Source of the DNA: Trochalopteron elliotii | Taxonomy: Eukaryota; Chordata; Aves; Passeriformes; Leiothrichidae | Direction: 5' to 3' | Length of the DNA: 64,000 nucleotides | Assembly (NCBI GenBank): GCA_024734555.1 | Contig: JANPWX010000054.1 | Span: forward strand, 6,006,677-6,070,676 | Part shown: in pieces, positions 61,091 through 64,000 of the stretch | Layout of the letters: each line of letters starts with the position of its first letter | Numbering within the stretch: the first letter of the stretch is position 1 | Notes under the pieces: generated by a model | Seen by the model: only the letters and a program-made list of their open reading frames with translations | Told to the model about the DNA's origin: nothing | Databases searched by the model: none | Made by a program: the position numbers and the translations under genes

Positions 61091-64000
61091 CGCTGTGCAA
61101 GCAAGTCCCTCCCAGTGGCCCCAGCAGAGCACTTCGTGCACCCTGGACTGCTATAATTTCTTCTAAATTCAAACTATAGGCTTTTGCCCCATCAGCTTCT
61201 TTTAATTCACTTTTTTAATGATAAAGATTACTCCAGAATTATTTATAGCATCCTGATGATTCAATTGGCTCCTGTCCTCACCTTTGCTGCTTCTTATTCC
61301 TCGAACACATGCAATGAGCCCTCCATTTCCCTTCGACTTTTTTATCCTCTAATCTTGTATTTCCTCTTTTCTCAGTGTTAATGAGAAGAGACATTAGACA
61401 GTCACCACTATGAAAGTCATCCCTTCATTACTGTGTAGACAGCAAAGAGTAGTATTAAAAAAGATAAAAACAGGTAGCACTTACAGAAATAAAAATTACA
61501 GAATTACATAGATTAATATCTGCATTAAGACATAATATCTCTGTTATTCTTACAAAGAGTTCCAGTGGTGGGAACAAACTGGAACTGAATTAAAGAACCT
61601 TTGGGACAGATAATCTAAAGCATTTTACTGTATCTGAACAGAATACTGTAACAGTTCTTTTAACTTACTTTGAGCCAACTGGTCTCTTAAGGCAAGGAAG
61701 GATGTCCTAAAATCTGATATTGGAAACAGCATCCATGTTATCCTGATTTCCTACATGGATGCTACTTTAGGTGATAATTCTTGCTCTTACTTCTTTCATC
61801 CTAAAAATAACTAAACAATGCATGCAGATACAACAAACTAATAGCAAGTGTAGCCACCACCAGGCTCCCTCCTAAAAACATATGGAACCAATTGCACTTT
61901 AACGAACTCATTAGAAAAAAAATTTTAGAAAAGGGGTGGAGGACAATAGCTGAGTTCACATCTGTTTTCCAACAACTGGAGTTAATGTTCTGCCTCTAGA
62001 GTTTGTGGAGTGTGCTAATCTGCTCATTTGTTCATATGCTCACAAGGTTTTGCATGCCTTGGATCAGCTTTTAGAAGAATTTTTTTCATGGGCCCTTCTC
62101 TTCCTTCTTATGGTTATAATATTTCCCTATGGCAACTACCACAAATTCTCCTATTAAGCAGTGGCATTATGAAAGTATTTATGTTGTCTTTTAATGCAGT
62201 TTTTCAGCTAGAATTAAAGAGGTGAGAAGCCAGTACTATACAGTAACAACTAGCTGTACTGTTGGGGAATCTTGTTGGGCAGGATCCATCATGTGATTAA
62301 TTACACAGGCAGCAGGATGAAAAAAATTCATACACATTCTTGTTCACTCTCTGCCTGGAAACATGCATTGGAAGCATGTTTGAAGAAAAATTGCAGCTAA
62401 AGATGTAAGGGATCTGTAATAACAAAGAAACTACTGTCATCCTGCTATGGTATTGTATATTCAGTCACACGTATTTTAAAAGGAATTTTAACCAGGGATT
62501 TTTACTGCATTGGCTTTAAAATTATACACATACTGTAAATTTTCAGAGAAATGGCAGTGGAGTGATTAGCTTGGCTCCTCTCTCTGGCAAGTCATTCTTC
62601 CCCTTGCAAGTCTCCATGACCTTGTGGTAATTAAGAGGAAAGGAGACCACGCTGAGTAGCAAACAAAAATGGGATTTATTTCCAGCTGTTTCTCTGTTTT
62701 GTTAGGTATCTCCACTCACATGGCAAACATTACCTATATTCAAAGGCTTCACATACATGGCTGATGCCTTCCCTAATAGAGAAAGGTACACAGCTGTTAA
62801 GTAACAGACCTTTGCTACACTGCTGTTTGTCATGACTTGTGTTCAGCAAGGTGCTACTCAACACATGAATAGCTCCTCAGATATTAGCAGGTCCTTCATG
62901 GAATGAAATTGTGGCTTCAGTTGCAAATAATTATCTCATTTAATTGGTGTGGTTTGCAATACTGATCTGCTAAAGACACTAGCTGAGTAATTCTAATTTG
63001 GGAATAATCAAGTACTTCCCCCATATTATTTTCCCTGAATATGATCCACCACAGACTCACAGATCTATTTCTCATTTTTATGTGACGCAAATGGGTGCAC
63101 ATAATGTTACAACAGCGAAGGTCCACAGCCTTCTGCAACAGAAAATATAGCAAATATCAGATCAACATGTGTGCAATACAAGACTGAGAGTCAAGAGACT
63201 ATTCCTGAATCACTAATTTTGCTGGGAACATAGTTAATCCAACTTTCTAAGGACAAAGGTTTCTTTTCATTAAAATGGGTGGGCACACTGCATATCATAT
63301 TTCATGGGGTTCCTGAGGCACAGTCAGGCTTCATAAAATGCCTGAAATCTGTCAAATGAAAGGACATAACTAGTTAAAATACAAAACAAACAACATAATT
63401 CACTAATATTCCATGTGACCCACCTTTTCCTTCAGCTTTCTGATTCAGTTTCCTTGCGGATCATTGCTCAGGAAGCTGAAGCCACAGACTGAAAACAGCC
63501 TGAAGCCATGGGATGCTTACCTAATGCTGGCAAACAGAATCCAGCCTAGTGTGCTGGCACCAAGATGACACCAGAGAGTCAATTCCTGCAGCTGACTCAC
63601 TGCTGGCTTTAGGCGTAGCACAAAATGTATTGTTTTGAAGAAGGCTGGATCAGAGTTGTCTGTTCCATGACACACACACTTGTTAACTTCTCCAGGGAGG
63701 GCAGAGACAGAGCTGATCCTCACAGTGCTTCACACTATGAACCATATGATATGGGTTTTTAACTGCATCAGAGATTATGCCTCTATGACAATAGCAGGAG
63801 AACCTGACACTTTTTGATGTGCCCTGCCAATTGAGATAATAAACAGGAATACAAATTGATATACAACAGACCAGAGAGGGGCTAGCACTGGCACGGAACA
63901 TGAAGGTGATCACTCATTCAAGGCTGCAGCCACAAGACCTGTAACTCCAACAGAGGCTGCCCCATGAACAACAGAGGCATGAAAACTCCATGGAAACTAC
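61091..64000. other. Intergenic or intronic AT-rich DNA, nothing recognised
   Basis: No exon, repeat or RNA gene could be supported. If the island at 60.6-61.1 kb drives a + strand gene, this would be its first intron. Confidence 0.5.

Noticed and set aside
60684..61179. Overlapping ORFs on both strands in the CpG island
   Set aside because: Low-complexity Pro/Gly/Arg-rich translations in mutually overlapping frames, best explained by GC content.
1..64000. CRISPR arrays, operons, bacterial-type defence or mobile systems, tRNA and rRNA genes
   Set aside because: The window is vertebrate nuclear DNA. No regularly spaced repeats, Shine-Dalgarno-linked genes or recognisable tRNA/rRNA sequences were seen by eye.

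Overview
The window looks like vertebrate, most probably bird, nuclear DNA. It has long AT-rich introns with GT/AG exons, few interspersed repeats and no SINE that I recognise. The repeats are of avian type: CR1 LINE 3' ends and a solo LTR of the class found across bird genomes. There is no prokaryotic gene organisation, and most long open frames are chance ORFs. I could run no database search, so identities rest on reading the translations.

Layout. 1-360 is the edge of a GC/CpG-rich region with a 33-bp coding-compatible tandem repeat. 361-10600 is AT-rich with no gene I can support. 10600-13440 becomes GC-rich and holds a CR1 fragment and a 388-base assembly gap. TMEM254 follows on the + strand (13445-18763, four coding exons, 126 aa), with a 3' UTR to about 20.2 kb. 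20.2-26.6 kb is intergenic between convergent genes and carries another CR1 end.

The main find is a minus-strand gene at 27271-56232. I rebuilt it as eleven coding exons with consistent splice phases, giving 530 aa. It encodes a fold-type II PLP protein of the threonine dehydratase / serine racemase family, with a novel-looking N-terminal region of about 120 residues and a C-terminal ACT-like domain. The PLP lysine is kept, but most other active-site motifs are altered, so it may have a changed activity or be a regulatory pseudoenzyme. Its introns hold a solo ERV LTR, a perfect 24-bp stem hairpin, a CR1 end and a possible second LTR. An (AT)n microsatellite lies just upstream of its first coding exon. 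56.9-64 kb has no recognised exon, but a CpG-rich promoter-like island sits at about 60.6-61.1 kb.

TMEM254 is a small three-helix membrane protein and the other protein is a probable amino-acid-binding cytosolic protein. Nothing in the sequence links their functions; they are simply convergent neighbours. In human, PLAC9 and ANXA11 follow TMEM254, so the neighbour seen here is a synteny difference.
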